A stretch of DNA of 64,000 nt, taken from contig JALAGS010000069.1 in the NCBI GenBank assembly GCA_022712315.1, positions 46,511 through 110,510 on the forward strand, written 5' to 3'. This stretch comes from Sphingobacterium sp. (lineage in GTDB: Bacteria > Bacteroidota > Bacteroidia > Sphingobacteriales > Sphingobacteriaceae). Shown one piece after another: positions 30,886 to 42,049 of the stretch (position 1 is the first letter of the stretch; each line of letters starts with the position of its first letter). The notes below the pieces were generated by a model. That model was not told the DNA's origin. It saw only the letters and a list, made by a program, of their open reading frames with translations, and ran no database searches. The translations under genes and the position numbers were made by a program.

Positions 30886-33360
30886 ATGATGCAAGCAAGA
30901 GAAATGATCGGAAAATTTATTTTTAAATGTGTTGGTGTACTGTTGGTGATGTTATCACTGAACAGTACATTTGCCCAGAAACGATCGGCATTAACGATGT
31001 GGTATGATCGTCCTGCCGATGCTAAGGTATGGGAGCAAGCCCTGCCGCTCGGTAATGGAAGGTTGGGAGCTATGGTTTACGGAATTCCGGCTGTTGAGAG
31101 AATACAACTCAATGAAGAAACAATCTGGGCCGGAAGACCTTATCGAAATGATAATAAGAAGGGCGGGACGGCATTGAAAACCATTCAGAATTATATATTC
31201 GATGGAAAACCTGTTGAAGCCGACCGGCTGGCCAATGAAACTTTTTTCACCAAGACACATGGGATGCCTTATCAGACAGCAGGCGACATTTTGCTCCAAT
31301 TTCGGGGTCATGAACAGTTTCAGGATTATTATCGTGAACTGGATCTTGAACGGGCAGTCTCCTTGTCACGCTATCAAGTTGATGGGGTGACTTTTACCAG
31401 AGAAGTTTTTACTTCATTTGCCGACGATGTGATTATCATGCAGATTACATCAAGCAAGAAGGGAGCGCTCAACGGTACATTGACCTATGAAAATGAAGCG
31501 AGGCATCGTATTTTTAAAAATGGGCAAAATCTTATTTTAGCGGGTAGGGGGACGGATCATGAGGGGATAAACGGACAGGTTGTCTACCAAATTCATACAG
31601 GCTTACAACATACAGATGGTAATATTGTCGTAACGGACTCGTCGATCGATATACAGCAAGCGAGCAGCATTCGTCTCTATATTTCAATTGCGAGCAATTT
31701 CCAGAATTATAAACAATTGGGAGCTGATCCATATACGCTGGCGGCAGAACGGCTGCAAAAGGCCATGGACAAGGATTATCAGCTCGCTTTGCGGCAGCAT
31801 ACGGTCGCTTATCATAAACAATTTAGTCGTTTTCAGCTCCATTTGGGGAGCGACAGCAGCGAACATCTTGAGCCCATACCATCGCGGATTGCAAATTTTG
31901 CCCGTACACAGGATCCGGCACTGGTGACACTGTTGGCTCAGTTTGGACGCTATTTGCTTATCTGCTCTTCGCAGCCGGGTGGTCAGCCGGCCAATCTTCA
32001 AGGCATCTGGAACAGGTCCATGCAACCTGCATGGGACAGTAAATATACAATCAATATAAATACCGAGATGAATTACTGGCCAGCTGAGGTCACTAATCTT
32101 TCCAGTACGCATGCACCATTGTTTTCCATGATCAAAGAGCTCAGTGAAAGTGGAGCAGAAACAGCGAAGATCATGTATAATGCACGGGGCTGGGTGGCTC
32201 ATCACAATACAGATATCTGGCGTGTGACCAGTCCGATTGATTTTGCGGCTGCCGGAATGTGGCCCAGTGGAGGGCTATGGTTGTCTCAGCATCTGTGGGA
32301 GCATTATCTTTTTACGGGCGATAAGATGTTTTTAAGGCAATATTACCCTGTTATGAAGGGGGCTTGTGATTTTCTCTTGTCCACGCTGATAACGCACCGT
32401 GGTTATCCCGCGGAAAAATGGCTCGTATTGAGCCCTTCCATTTCGCCCGAACAGGGGCCGCTCGCTGCAGGAGTAACGATGGATAATCAGCTCTGCTATG
32501 ATATGTTGACCCGTACGGCCTTAGCCGCAGAAGCGCTGGGGATCGATTCCATCTATAAAGATACACTGCTGGCTACGGCGCGGCGTATTCCACCGATGCA
32601 TATTGGAAAATATAATCAGCTACAAGAATGGCTGGAGGATGTCGATGATCCTCAAAATCAACATCGGCATGTATCACATTTATATGGATTATTTCCCGGC
32701 AATCAGATCTCGCCTTTCCGCACCCCTGAACTGTTTGAAGCGGCGCGTAATTCGTTGGTCTATCGTGGTGATTTTGCGACAGGATGGTCAATCGGATGGA
32801 AAATAAATTTATGGGCCCGCCTACTGGATGGAAACCATGCTTACGAGATTATAAAAAAAATGCTGACAGTCTCCGATGAAAATCATCCTGATGGACGTAC
32901 CTATCCAAACCTGTTTACTGCACATCCACCATTTCAGATCGATGGTAATTTTGGCCTAACTGCGGGTATCGCCGAAATGCTGATTCAGAGCCACGACGGA
33001 GCTGTGCATCTGCTGCCGGCAATTCCGGAGCTGTGGAAAGAGGGATGGGTAAAAGGAATAAAAACGCGCGGTGGATTTGAAATTGACCTGCAATGGAAAA
33101 AAGGAAAGATAAAGGAGCTTAAGGTATTTTCGGCATTAGGGGGCAATTTGCGCTTGCGGACAAGGTTCCCATTAAAAGGCCCTGGGCTCCAGGTCGCAAA
33201 AGGGAATCAGACAAATCCTCTTTTAAATCCAATACAAATACCAGGGCCTATTCAGTCTGCGAATTCACATCTGAAAGGGATTGAATTGCCAAGTTTTTAT
33301 GAATACGATGTGCTGACCTTGCCGGGGAAGAACTACACGTTTAGGGAGCTACTGAATTAA
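30886..33360 (+). CDS. GH95 family glycoside hydrolase (alpha-L-fucosidase / alpha-L-galactosidase type)
   Basis: '[38 protein letters not shown]', '[37 protein letters not shown]', '[20 protein letters not shown]'. Confidence 0.95.
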   Translation: MMQAREMIGKFIFKCVGVLLVMLSLNSTFAQKRSALTMWYDRPADAKVWEQALPLGNGRLGAMVYGIPAVERIQLNEETIWAGRPYRNDNKKGGTALKTIQNYIFDGKPVEADRLANETFFTKTHGMPYQTAGDILLQFRGHEQFQDYYRELDLERAVSLSRYQVDGVTFTREVFTSFADDVIIMQITSSKKGALNGTLTYENEARHRIFKNGQNLILAGRGTDHEGINGQVVYQIHTGLQHTDGNIVVTDSSIDIQQASSIRLYISIASNFQNYKQLGADPYTLAAERLQKAMDKDYQLALRQHTVAYHKQFSRFQLHLGSDSSEHLEPIPSRIANFARTQDPALVTLLAQFGRYLLICSSQPGGQPANLQGIWNRSMQPAWDSKYTININTEMNYWPAEVTNLSSTHAPLFSMIKELSESGAETAKIMYNARGWVAHHNTDIWRVTSPIDFAAAGMWPSGGLWLSQHLWEHYLFTGDKMFLRQYYPVMKGACDFLLSTLITHRGYPAEKWLVLSPSISPEQGPLAAGVTMDNQLCYDMLTRTALAAEALGIDSIYKDTLLATARRIPPMHIGKYNQLQEWLEDVDDPQNQHRHVSHLYGLFPGNQISPFRTPELFEAARNSLVYRGDFATGWSIGWKINLWARLLDGNHAYEIIKKMLTVSDENHPDGRTYPNLFTAHPPFQIDGNFGLTAGIAEMLIQSHDGAVHLLPAIPELWKEGWVKGIKTRGGFEIDLQWKKGKIKELKVFSALGGNLRLRTRFPLKGPGLQVAKGNQTNPLLNPIQIPGPIQSANSHLKGIELPSFYEYDVLTLPGKNYTFRELLN

Positions 33361-34943
33361 TGCGATTAATTAATCCTGTCAATATGTTAAGAATGAAAAT
33401 CAGCGCTTTGGTGTTCTGCTTGATGAACCTATTTTTTTGGGCAACAGCGCAACAGGCTCATAATCCAATCATCTTTGCCGATGTACCTGATATGTCCATG
33501 ATACGTGTCGGTGATACCTACTATATGAGCAGTACCACGATGCATATGAATCCTGGTGTTCCGATTATGAAATCCAAAGATCTGGTCAATTGGACCTTGG
33601 TCAACTACACGTACGATCGCCTTGGAGATCAGGATGAACTTCAATTGTCAGACAAAAAAAATGCCTATGGACATGGTTCCTGGGCGAGCAGTTTACGTTT
33701 TCATGAGGGGCAGTACTTTGTGAGTACATTTTCTGCCAACACGGGGAAAACACATATCTATCGCACACGTGATATTGAGCATGGACCTTGGGTTTCAACC
33801 GAATTTAGACCGATGATGCACGATCACAGCTTATTCTTTGACCAAGGGAAAATCTATATGATCTGGGGTGGAGGCCAGATCAATATGGCTGAATTATTAC
33901 CAGATTTTTCAGGTATAAAAGCGGGAACACAACGTGTTTTGATAGACGATGCCTCCTTACCCGCCAAGCCTAAAGAGGGCAAAGGTGGTTTACCGGCAGA
34001 GGGATCCCAGCTATTTAAGATCAATGGTATGTATTATCTTTTTAATATTTCATGGCCAGCAGGAGGAATGCGCACCGTAATTGTGCATCGGGCGAGTCAA
34101 CTAGAAGGTCCCTATGAAGGTAAAGTGGTGCTACAGGATCAGGGTGTGGCGCAAGGTGGTCTGATCGATATGCCGGGTGGACAGTGGTATGCGTACCTTT
34201 TTCAGGATTACGGTGCAGTAGGCCGAATTCCGTTTTTGGTTCCCGTCAAATGGGAAGATGGGTGGCCTATACTTGGTCTTGACGGAAAAGTCCCAGCCAC
34301 ATTGGATCTTCCTGCAAATAAAAGTTTAAGTCCCGGAATCGTTAACTCGGATGATTTTGACAGGAAAGCTGGGCAGGCAGCTCTCCCTTTGGTATGGCAA
34401 TGGAACCATAACCCAGACTCCAGTCTATGGTCGGTGACCGAACGCAGCGGTTTTCTGAGACTGCGTACCGGCGAGCGTACCGATGATTTTCTGGCCGCCA
34501 GAAATACATTGACACAACGCACCACGGGACCAAAATGCAGTGCTTCTATCGCTCTTGAGGTTTCTAAAATGAAAGATGGTGATTTTGCGGGCCTATCGCT
34601 GCTGCAGAAAAATTATGGATTAGTGGGAATTCGTATGGAAGGAAATACCAAATCATTGGTTATGATCAATGCAGCGACAGGTGTACCGCGAGAACTGGCG
34701 AGGATCGGTATCAAACAGACGCGTGTATTTCTCAAAGCGAGCTGCGATTTTACCGACAGAAGAGACAGGGCTCAATTTTTTTACAGTATGGATGGACAGC
34801 ATTGGAATTCAATAGGTGACGAGCTGGCAATGAGCTATACGATACCCCATTTTATGGGGTATCGGTTCGGAATTTTTAATTATGCGAGCAAAGCAGCCGG
34901 CGGCTATGTAGATGTTGATTACTTCGATTTGACGACAAATTAA
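33360..34943 (+). CDS. GH43 family glycoside hydrolase with C-terminal beta-sandwich (beta-xylosidase/arabinofuranosidase type)
   Basis: 'NPIIFADVPDMSMIRVGDTYYMSSTTMHMNPGVPIMKSKDLVNWTLVNY', 'AEGSQLFKINGMYYLFNISWPAGGMRTVIVHRASQLEGPYEG'. Start codon overlaps the GH95 stop (TAATG). Confidence 0.9.
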   Translation: MRLINPVNMLRMKISALVFCLMNLFFWATAQQAHNPIIFADVPDMSMIRVGDTYYMSSTTMHMNPGVPIMKSKDLVNWTLVNYTYDRLGDQDELQLSDKKNAYGHGSWASSLRFHEGQYFVSTFSANTGKTHIYRTRDIEHGPWVSTEFRPMMHDHSLFFDQGKIYMIWGGGQINMAELLPDFSGIKAGTQRVLIDDASLPAKPKEGKGGLPAEGSQLFKINGMYYLFNISWPAGGMRTVIVHRASQLEGPYEGKVVLQDQGVAQGGLIDMPGGQWYAYLFQDYGAVGRIPFLVPVKWEDGWPILGLDGKVPATLDLPANKSLSPGIVNSDDFDRKAGQAALPLVWQWNHNPDSSLWSVTERSGFLRLRTGERTDDFLAARNTLTQRTTGPKCSASIALEVSKMKDGDFAGLSLLQKNYGLVGIRMEGNTKSLVMINAATGVPRELARIGIKQTRVFLKASCDFTDRRDRAQFFYSMDGQHWNSIGDELAMSYTIPHFMGYRFGIFNYASKAAGGYVDVDYFDLTTN

Positions 34944-34949
34944 GATGAT

Positions 34950-36326
34950 ATGAGAAAACAATTTTTTACACGATTACAGTTTGGGTTTCTGACGATGTTC
35001 GTGGTCACGATAAATGTATTAAGGGCGCAGAATCCGATTGTACAGACGTCCTATACTGCAGATCCGGCACCATTGGTGTATAACAACCGTCTTTATCTTT
35101 ATACCACGCAGGATGAAGAGGAATCCACCTGGTTTAATATGAACAATTGGCGTGTATATTCAACCAATGATATGGTGAACTGGACCGATCATGGCGCAAT
35201 TCTCTCTTACACTGATTTTGAATGGGCAAAAGGTGATGCCTGGGCGGCACAATGTGTTGAAAAAAATGGCAAATTTTATCTCTATGTGCCTGTTATTTCT
35301 AAGTTGAACAATCGTGGTGCGATCGGCGTTGCGGTGGGCGACAGTCCACTGGGGCCATTTCATGATCCTTTGGGAAAGCCGTTGCTGCAGAGCGAATGGG
35401 GCGATATCGACCCTACAGTATTTGTTGATGACGATGGTCAGGCCCATATGTATTGGGGTAATCCCAAGCTGAAATATGTCAAGCTGAATGAAGACATGAT
35501 CTCCTATACAGGTGATATCGTTGAGGTTCCGATGACGGCGGCATCGTTTGGAAAAAGAGAGGGCGACCCTAAACGTCCTTCTAATTATGAGGAGGGCCCC
35601 TGGTTGTACAAAAGAAACAGTTTGTATTATCTTTTCTGGCCGGGAGGTCCTCTTCCGGAATTTATTGGGTATTCGACGAGTAAAAAAGCAGAGGGGCCCT
35701 GGAAGTATGGTGGGGTGCTGATGCCGGCTGAAGGAAAAGCATTTACAAATCATCCCGGTGTTGTGGATTTTAAAGGGAAAAGTTATTTCTTTTACCATAA
35801 TGGTGCATTGCCCGGAGGGGGAGGTTTCACACGTTCGGTCGCTGTTCAGGAATTGAATTTTAATCCGGACGGCAGTATCCCGCCGATGAAAATGACTGCC
35901 GGAATTACGAGGGCACTTGCAACAGTGAACCCCTACGCGCTTAATCAGGCCGAAATGATTGCCTGGTCCGAGTATGTTAAATCCTATCAGAACGAAAAAG
36001 TAGGTGTTTTTATAAAAGCGAGGAAAGACGGCGCCTATACCGTTGTGAAAAACGTTGACTTTGGTGAGAAAGGGGCTCGCAATTTTTTTGCGCGGGTAGG
36101 AACGACACATCATGGCGGTGTCAGTATGGAGGTGCGTTCGGGGGCTAGTGACGGGCCTTTATTAGCCACCATACAGGTTCCTATGACAGGAGGCGATGAT
36201 AGATGGACTACCGTGGAGACTATTTTGCCGGATAGTGTTAAAGGGATACACGATCTATACTTTGTCTTTAAAGGCAAGGCTCCATCCAATATCCTGTTTT
36301 TCGATTGTTGGAAATTTGGACGGTAA
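34950..36326 (+). CDS. GH43 family glycoside hydrolase with C-terminal CBM6-like domain
   Basis: '[25 protein letters not shown]', '[34 protein letters not shown]', C-terminal '[41 protein letters not shown]...DLYFVFKG'. Confidence 0.92.
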   Translation: MRKQFFTRLQFGFLTMFVVTINVLRAQNPIVQTSYTADPAPLVYNNRLYLYTTQDEEESTWFNMNNWRVYSTNDMVNWTDHGAILSYTDFEWAKGDAWAAQCVEKNGKFYLYVPVISKLNNRGAIGVAVGDSPLGPFHDPLGKPLLQSEWGDIDPTVFVDDDGQAHMYWGNPKLKYVKLNEDMISYTGDIVEVPMTAASFGKREGDPKRPSNYEEGPWLYKRNSLYYLFWPGGPLPEFIGYSTSKKAEGPWKYGGVLMPAEGKAFTNHPGVVDFKGKSYFFYHNGALPGGGGFTRSVAVQELNFNPDGSIPPMKMTAGITRALATVNPYALNQAEMIAWSEYVKSYQNEKVGVFIKARKDGAYTVVKNVDFGEKGARNFFARVGTTHHGGVSMEVRSGASDGPLLATIQVPMTGGDDRWTTVETILPDSVKGIHDLYFVFKGKAPSNILFFDCWKFGR

Positions 36327-36337
36327 GGTGGTAGCAT

Positions 36338-38242
36338 ATGGCTTTTAGATTTAGAAATTTCTTTTGTCTTTCCTCTTTTTTTTGTCATCTGACACTGGTT
36401 TTTGTTTTGCTTTTTTGCGGGCTAACGAGTGTTGCCCGTGTACGGCTCCCCGCAATTATGGGGGACCAAATGGTGCTGCAACGGGATGTCGATCTCAACA
36501 TCTGGGGATGGGCAACGAAAGGTGAGAAGGTTACGCTGCGGTTTAGGGGGGCATATTACTACACCGAAGCGGGAGAGGATGGCAAGTGGCATGTGCGGAT
36601 CCCGCCACAACGTTATGGTGGCCCCTATACGATGGAGATCAATGATATTGTCATTCGGGATGTGTTAATCGGCGATGTCTGGCTCTGTTCGGGCCAGTCT
36701 AATATGGAGACGCCAATTAAGCGACTCGTCGAACGTTTTCCTGAAATCAATGAATCTAATTATCATATGATCCGCTATTTCAAGGTTCCGACACAAAATA
36801 GTCTGACCGATGTAAAGGAAGATATACCACCCGGTGAACGATGGCATTCGGGGATTGCCTCTGATGTCATGAACTGGACTGCATTGGCTTATTTTTATGC
36901 ATTGGAGTCTTATCAGCATAATGGGATCCCTGTCGGGATGATCGTATCTAGCCTGGGTGGATCGGAGATCGCGCATTGGATCGATCAGAAATATTTGAAA
37001 AAATTTCCTGAGTTGATGGTCGATCGGCATGCGATCGATAGCCTTCGGTTGGCCGAAAGAGATCGGGGAGCGGATTTGTGGACTGAAGAGCACTATAACG
37101 ATTCAAATTGGCCCATAGTGCAAGTGCCGGAGTACTGGAGCAGACCACAGCAGACCCATAGAGGGGTCAGTTATTTTAGGCGGAGTTTTGTTGTTGCGGC
37201 AGCTAAGGAAGGAAGGCACGCCAAGTTATATCTGGGGACTTTGGCCGATAGCGACTCGGTGTATGTCAATGGTCATTTTGTCGGTTCTACAGCCTATCGA
37301 TATCCGCCGAGGATTTACGATATACCTGCAGGTGTGCTACACGCAGGAAAGAATAATTTAACCGTCCGTCTGCGAACGGATGGACGAGATGGCGGGTTTA
37401 CGCCTGATAAACCCTATAAAATCAAGCTGGATGATGTGTGTATTGATCTTGTAGGCGAATGGCATTGGCAAATTGCACTGGACCAGGATAAAATTGATGG
37501 GTATAAAGACCGTCTTGAGCATATGAGCCAGGTTGGTTCGGGCTTGTATAATGGAATGATCCATCCTTTACGCGACTACGGATTAAAAGGTGTGCTCTGG
37601 TACCAAGGGGAAGCAAATACCGCCGACCCCACACATTACCGAGACTATCTTACCTTGTTGGTCAACAGTTGGCGTGTGCATTTTGGTCAGCCACAGCTGC
37701 CTTTTTTGCTGGTGCAGCTGCCAAATTTTATGGACAAGGATACGATGCCCGGGGAATCAAATTGGGCCCGAATCAGGGATGCTCAATTTCAGGCGAGCAA
37801 GGAGATCCCTTTCACCGCACTGGCGGTAACTTATGATGTAGGGGAGTGGAACGATATACACCCGCTAAATAAAAAAGACATCGCAAAGCGATTATTTCTA
37901 TGTGCGCGTAAGATGCTCTATGGCGAAGATGTCGTCGCCTCCGGACCGCAGTATCAGCGTATGCGGGTGGATGGCGATCAGGTTGTCATTTCCTTTGAGC
38001 AGACCGGAAAGGGACTGGCTATCGGTCATGGTAAAAAACTGCAGCACTTTGCAATTGCCGGTTCAGATCGCAAATTCGTATGGGCGAATGCAGTGATACG
38101 GGGAAATGAAGTGGTGGTGAGTCATCCAAAACTCAAAGATCCCAAGGCGGTGCGCTACGCTTGGAGCAATAATCCCGAAGATGCAAATCTAATCAATAAG
38201 GAGGGGTTGTTAGCTGTGCCATTTCGTACCGATAACTGGTAG
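36338..38242 (+). CDS. Sialate O-acetylesterase/SASA-type carbohydrate esterase with jelly-roll domain (candidate xylan acetylesterase)
   Basis: 'PAIMGDQMVLQRDVDLNIWGWATKGEKVTLRF', 'DVWLCSGQSNMETPIKRL', 'GLKGVLWYQGEANTADPTHYRDY'. Confidence 0.9.
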   Translation: MAFRFRNFFCLSSFFCHLTLVFVLLFCGLTSVARVRLPAIMGDQMVLQRDVDLNIWGWATKGEKVTLRFRGAYYYTEAGEDGKWHVRIPPQRYGGPYTMEINDIVIRDVLIGDVWLCSGQSNMETPIKRLVERFPEINESNYHMIRYFKVPTQNSLTDVKEDIPPGERWHSGIASDVMNWTALAYFYALESYQHNGIPVGMIVSSLGGSEIAHWIDQKYLKKFPELMVDRHAIDSLRLAERDRGADLWTEEHYNDSNWPIVQVPEYWSRPQQTHRGVSYFRRSFVVAAAKEGRHAKLYLGTLADSDSVYVNGHFVGSTAYRYPPRIYDIPAGVLHAGKNNLTVRLRTDGRDGGFTPDKPYKIKLDDVCIDLVGEWHWQIALDQDKIDGYKDRLEHMSQVGSGLYNGMIHPLRDYGLKGVLWYQGEANTADPTHYRDYLTLLVNSWRVHFGQPQLPFLLVQLPNFMDKDTMPGESNWARIRDAQFQASKEIPFTALAVTYDVGEWNDIHPLNKKDIAKRLFLCARKMLYGEDVVASGPQYQRMRVDGDQVVISFEQTGKGLAIGHGKKLQHFAIAGSDRKFVWANAVIRGNEVVVSHPKLKDPKAVRYAWSNNPEDANLINKEGLLAVPFRTDNW

Positions 38243-38328
38243 CATAAAGTAATTTGAGTCAAGGAAAGTCAATTGAACAGCATAACATATAATTCAGCAA
38301 TAATTTAAGTAATTAATTTAATCAGTTT

Positions 38329-40428
38329 ATGAAGGGACTAAATATTGTCTTAAAAAAACGGACAATGGTATTTTTATTATCCGTTACGGGAATTTTATCA
38401 GCAACAAGCGTGTTAGGACAGCAGCAAAATATCCTGAAGGATTACGGTAAAGGTTATGTACACCAATCCATTGGTAATCCTTACCTACCGCTTTGGGAGC
38501 ATCTTCCCGATGGTGAACCCCGTGTCTTTGAAGATCCCGACCAGCCGGGTAAATATCGTGCTTATATCATTGGTTCCCATGATTTACGTTTTAGCAGTTA
38601 TTGTGGCCCTGATATCAGAATGTGGTCTGCACCGATTGAAAATTTAACGAGTTGGCGCGATGAGGGTGCTATTTTTACCTATCCGATCGATGGAAAATGG
38701 GATGTGATGTATGCCCCAGATCTCGTAGAGGTCAAACGCAAAGATGGGAAAAAAGAATACTACCTGTTTCCACACAGCAGGGGAGATAAACGTGAGGCAA
38801 TGGTTGTTAAAGGCGATCGGCCGAACGGTCCATTTAAACCCATAAACCTCACCGAAGATGGCAAGCGTACCTTGCCTGGAAGTATCCTTGGATTTGATCC
38901 TGCGGTTTACATTGAATATGTTACGGATCCGAAAGATCCTGATTTTGAAATCGGATTCCGTGCATACGGTTTCTGGGGTTTTCAACGCTCCATGGCGGCA
39001 CAATTAGATCAGAAAACGATGTATTCGCTGCGGCCCGGTACGGAAATTATCAATTATTTATTGCCGGCAAGTGCACGGTATGGTGAATTACGTGATCCCA
39101 AAGGTACTTCATACCCCAATATTTTTGAGGGTGAGGATTTAGGAACATTCAATTTCTTTGAAGCGTCATCAATCCGTAAAGTAGGGAACAAATATGTCTC
39201 GGTATATAGTGGTTATTCAGGTCCGGAATATGGAGTAGGGAGCTCAAATTCAACCCTGCGGTACGCTGTAGCAGATTCGCCACTAGGGCCATGGAAGAGT
39301 GGCGGTGTCTTGGTCGATTCGCGTGCGCCGGTGTTAAATAAGGACGGCTCGGGGATTGAAACCAGCAATGCGGGTCATAATACCCATGGCAGTATCGAAC
39401 TGATCAATGGCCAATGGTATGTATTTTACCATAGGCCACCACGTGGATTTGGTTTTGCACGTCAGGCTGTGGTCGAACCGATCAAAGTTTCATGGGATGA
39501 AAAAAGCGTAAAAGAAGGCGGAATGGTTTCTATCCGGGCTTTTGATCCTTTTCAGGAAAATTTGACGATCAAAGATAAACAAGGAAAAGAATATAAAGGT
39601 GCCGAGGTGACGTCGGAGGGATTTCACTTTTATGGGTTGGATCCTTATCGGTATTATTCGGCTGGATATGCCTGTTATCTTTCAGATATCAGTTTACAGC
39701 AGGATTCATGGGATGTATGGGACAACCATATGCCTGTGACCAATATGAAAAATGGAAATATTGCAGGTTTTAAATATTTTGGATTTGGTGGTCTGAAACA
39801 GGATAAGTTTGGGTTGAAGGCGTTTAAGGGGACGGAAAAAGGGAACCTTACAGCTTTTAATCTATTTATTACTCCAAAAACACAAACTTCATTTACAGTC
39901 AATGTATGGCTGGATGGCCCTTGGGATAACGATACCTGGAAAGGGAAACGGATTGCTCAAATAACTGTGCCAGCAAATACTGAGGCGACAGTAAAGCAAT
40001 TTACGGTAGATGTTTCTCGCTACGTCGATCAACTGGATGGCAAACATGCTTTGTTTCTGGTCGCTGAAGGTGAAGAAGGCAAACCTCTTTTTGATTTTAT
40101 AGGGTTGGGATTCAGTTCGAAAGACAGAAAAATTGAACGTCCGGTACCACCTTCGGTCACGATTACCGTGAATGGCAAAAAACTAGTGTTGCCTTCGATT
40201 CCTGTAAGATCCACCGACGAGAACGGTATCGTTGGTTACAACCATTATGAAGTTGTTTTTCCAATGGAAGCCAAAGACCAGAAGATTCCTGTAGTGAAGG
40301 CTCTGGCAAATAACCCTGAAGTTGAAATCAAGGTTAAACAAGCCCATTCGTTGACCGATTTCGCACAGATCGATTGTGTTTACAAAGGGCAAACGAAAAG
40401 CTATATGGTGAAATATGTAGCGAATTGA
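38329..40428 (+). CDS. Large GH43-like beta-propeller protein with C-terminal beta domains
   Basis: 'HDLRFSSYCGPDIRMWSAPIENLTSWRDEGAIFTYPIDGKWDVMYAPDLVEVKRKDGKKEYYLFPHSRGDKREAMVVKGDRPNGPF', 'NAGHNTHGSIELINGQWYVFYHRPPRG'. Confidence 0.75.
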   Translation: MKGLNIVLKKRTMVFLLSVTGILSATSVLGQQQNILKDYGKGYVHQSIGNPYLPLWEHLPDGEPRVFEDPDQPGKYRAYIIGSHDLRFSSYCGPDIRMWSAPIENLTSWRDEGAIFTYPIDGKWDVMYAPDLVEVKRKDGKKEYYLFPHSRGDKREAMVVKGDRPNGPFKPINLTEDGKRTLPGSILGFDPAVYIEYVTDPKDPDFEIGFRAYGFWGFQRSMAAQLDQKTMYSLRPGTEIINYLLPASARYGELRDPKGTSYPNIFEGEDLGTFNFFEASSIRKVGNKYVSVYSGYSGPEYGVGSSNSTLRYAVADSPLGPWKSGGVLVDSRAPVLNKDGSGIETSNAGHNTHGSIELINGQWYVFYHRPPRGFGFARQAVVEPIKVSWDEKSVKEGGMVSIRAFDPFQENLTIKDKQGKEYKGAEVTSEGFHFYGLDPYRYYSAGYACYLSDISLQQDSWDVWDNHMPVTNMKNGNIAGFKYFGFGGLKQDKFGLKAFKGTEKGNLTAFNLFITPKTQTSFTVNVWLDGPWDNDTWKGKRIAQITVPANTEATVKQFTVDVSRYVDQLDGKHALFLVAEGEEGKPLFDFIGLGFSSKDRKIERPVPPSVTITVNGKKLVLPSIPVRSTDENGIVGYNHYEVVFPMEAKDQKIPVVKALANNPEVEIKVKQAHSLTDFAQIDCVYKGQTKSYMVKYVAN

Positions 40429-40465
40429 TCCAATGAAGAGATCGGGGGCTTCTGTAGTGTTGGGG

Positions 40466-40494
40466 AAGGGAATCCAGTTGGGTTCCCTTTTTCT
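40466..40494 (+). terminator. Intrinsic terminator after the GH43-like gene
   Basis: AAGGGAATCCAGTTGGGTTCCCTTTTTC hairpin plus T tract. Confidence 0.65.
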
Positions 40495-40623
40495 ATGGTA
40501 ATTTCTTTTATAGGAAGTCTTTTTAAACATTTTTATTGGAATATAAAACATTTGTATCGGGTGCCGGCTAAAGTGGACTTGTAGTTTTACTGCTGTAATT
40601 CAACTAATCGAATAACCAATTGT

Positions 40624-42036
40624 ATGGACCAAAGTATGACAGAGGTAAAGTCTTTAAAAGGCTTCTACAAACTTTCAATGAAACAGCGTGTGGGATTTGG
40701 TGCTGGCGATCTCGCACAGAACCTTATTTATCAGACTGTTTCTATGTATCTATTGATTTTCTACACCAATGTTTATGGAATTTCCGCTGCCTCTGCGGGA
40801 GTGATGTTCCTTATTGTTCGCGTTGTCGATGTCTTGTGGGATCCCATTGTAGGGGCATTTGTCGATAAGCGAAATCCGCGGATGGGGAAGTATAGATCCT
40901 ATCTCATTTTGGGCGGGATTCCCTTGACAGGCTTTGCTATTCTGTGTTTCTGGAATGGCTTTTCGGGGTCTCTGACCTATGCGTACATCACGTATGTTGG
41001 CCTATCCATGTTGTATACGCTGATTAATGTTCCTTATGGTGCTTTAAATGCTTCCCTAACGAGAGATACAAATGAGGTGACAAAGCTAACTTCGACACGG
41101 ATGTTTATGGCTAACGTGGGTGGGCTGGCTGTCGGATACGGCGTGCCCCTTGTGGTAAAATATTTTTCAGCAGATGGCAAGATTAATTCGAAGGATTCGG
41201 CAGAAGCCTGGTTTACGACGATGCTAATTTATGCGCTAACGGGATTAGTTCTTTTATTTTTTTGTTTTTCACAAACAAAGGAACGTGTTATTATGGACGA
41301 GAAGGATACGGATAATGTTCGGGTGTCTGATCTCTGGCAGGAGTTTAAGCATAACCGGCCCTTGCGTATTCTGGCATTTTTCTTCATTACCGCATTTGCG
41401 ATGATGGCTATCGGTAATTCGGCCGGATCCTACTACATGATCTACAATGTAAATGCGCCGGATATGTTGCCTTATTTTATGGCACTGGGATCATTACCCG
41501 CGTTTATTTTTATGCCACTGGTTCCGGCTATCAAACGTGCAATAGGCAAAAAGCAAATGTTCTATGTTTTTTTGGGTATTGCAATCCTTGGCATGCTGAT
41601 GTTATACGTTATTTCATCCAACGATAACCTGAAGGGAAATATCGGACTGGTGTTGGGGGCTCAGTTTATTAAATCAACCGGTGTGATCGTTGCCACTGGT
41701 TATATGTGGGCCCTGGTGCCTGAGGTCATATCCTACGGTGAATATAAAACCGGTAAACGCATCTCTGGTATCGTCAATGCGCTGACCGGTATTTTTTACA
41801 AAGCAGGGATGGCACTAGGCGGAGTTGTTCCGGGCTTGGTACTGGCTTATGTAGAATTTGATAAAGATAATGCAACAACGCAATCTCCTATGGCTGAAAA
41901 GGGAATTTTATGGTTGGTGGCCGTTATTCCTGCCATACTTTTGGTGCTGGCCATGTATGTTATTTCCAAATACGAACTGGATGATGTGACCATCGATAAA
42001 ATCAATCGGGATATTGAATCCAGATCCATTTATTAA
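40624..42036 (+). CDS. GPH-family (glycoside-pentoside-hexuronide:cation symporter) MFS transporter, XynP-like
   Basis: 'KQRVGFGAGDLAQNLIYQTVSMYLLIFYTNVYGISAASAGVMFLIVRVVDVLWDPIVGAFVDKRNPRMGKYRSYLILGGIPL', multiple TM helices, 'PEVISYGEYKTGKRISGIVNALTG'. Confidence 0.94.
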   Translation: MDQSMTEVKSLKGFYKLSMKQRVGFGAGDLAQNLIYQTVSMYLLIFYTNVYGISAASAGVMFLIVRVVDVLWDPIVGAFVDKRNPRMGKYRSYLILGGIPLTGFAILCFWNGFSGSLTYAYITYVGLSMLYTLINVPYGALNASLTRDTNEVTKLTSTRMFMANVGGLAVGYGVPLVVKYFSADGKINSKDSAEAWFTTMLIYALTGLVLLFFCFSQTKERVIMDEKDTDNVRVSDLWQEFKHNRPLRILAFFFITAFAMMAIGNSAGSYYMIYNVNAPDMLPYFMALGSLPAFIFMPLVPAIKRAIGKKQMFYVFLGIAILGMLMLYVISSNDNLKGNIGLVLGAQFIKSTGVIVATGYMWALVPEVISYGEYKTGKRISGIVNALTGIFYKAGMALGGVVPGLVLAYVEFDKDNATTQSPMAEKGILWLVAVIPAILLVLAMYVISKYELDDVTIDKINRDIESRSIY

Positions 42037-42049
42037 TCAAAAATAGACC

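Noticed and set aside
35160-36113. 317-aa ORF antisense to the GH43-CBM6 gene
   Set aside because: Fully inside a well-supported gene on the opposite strand; no recognisable domain; typical antisense ORF.
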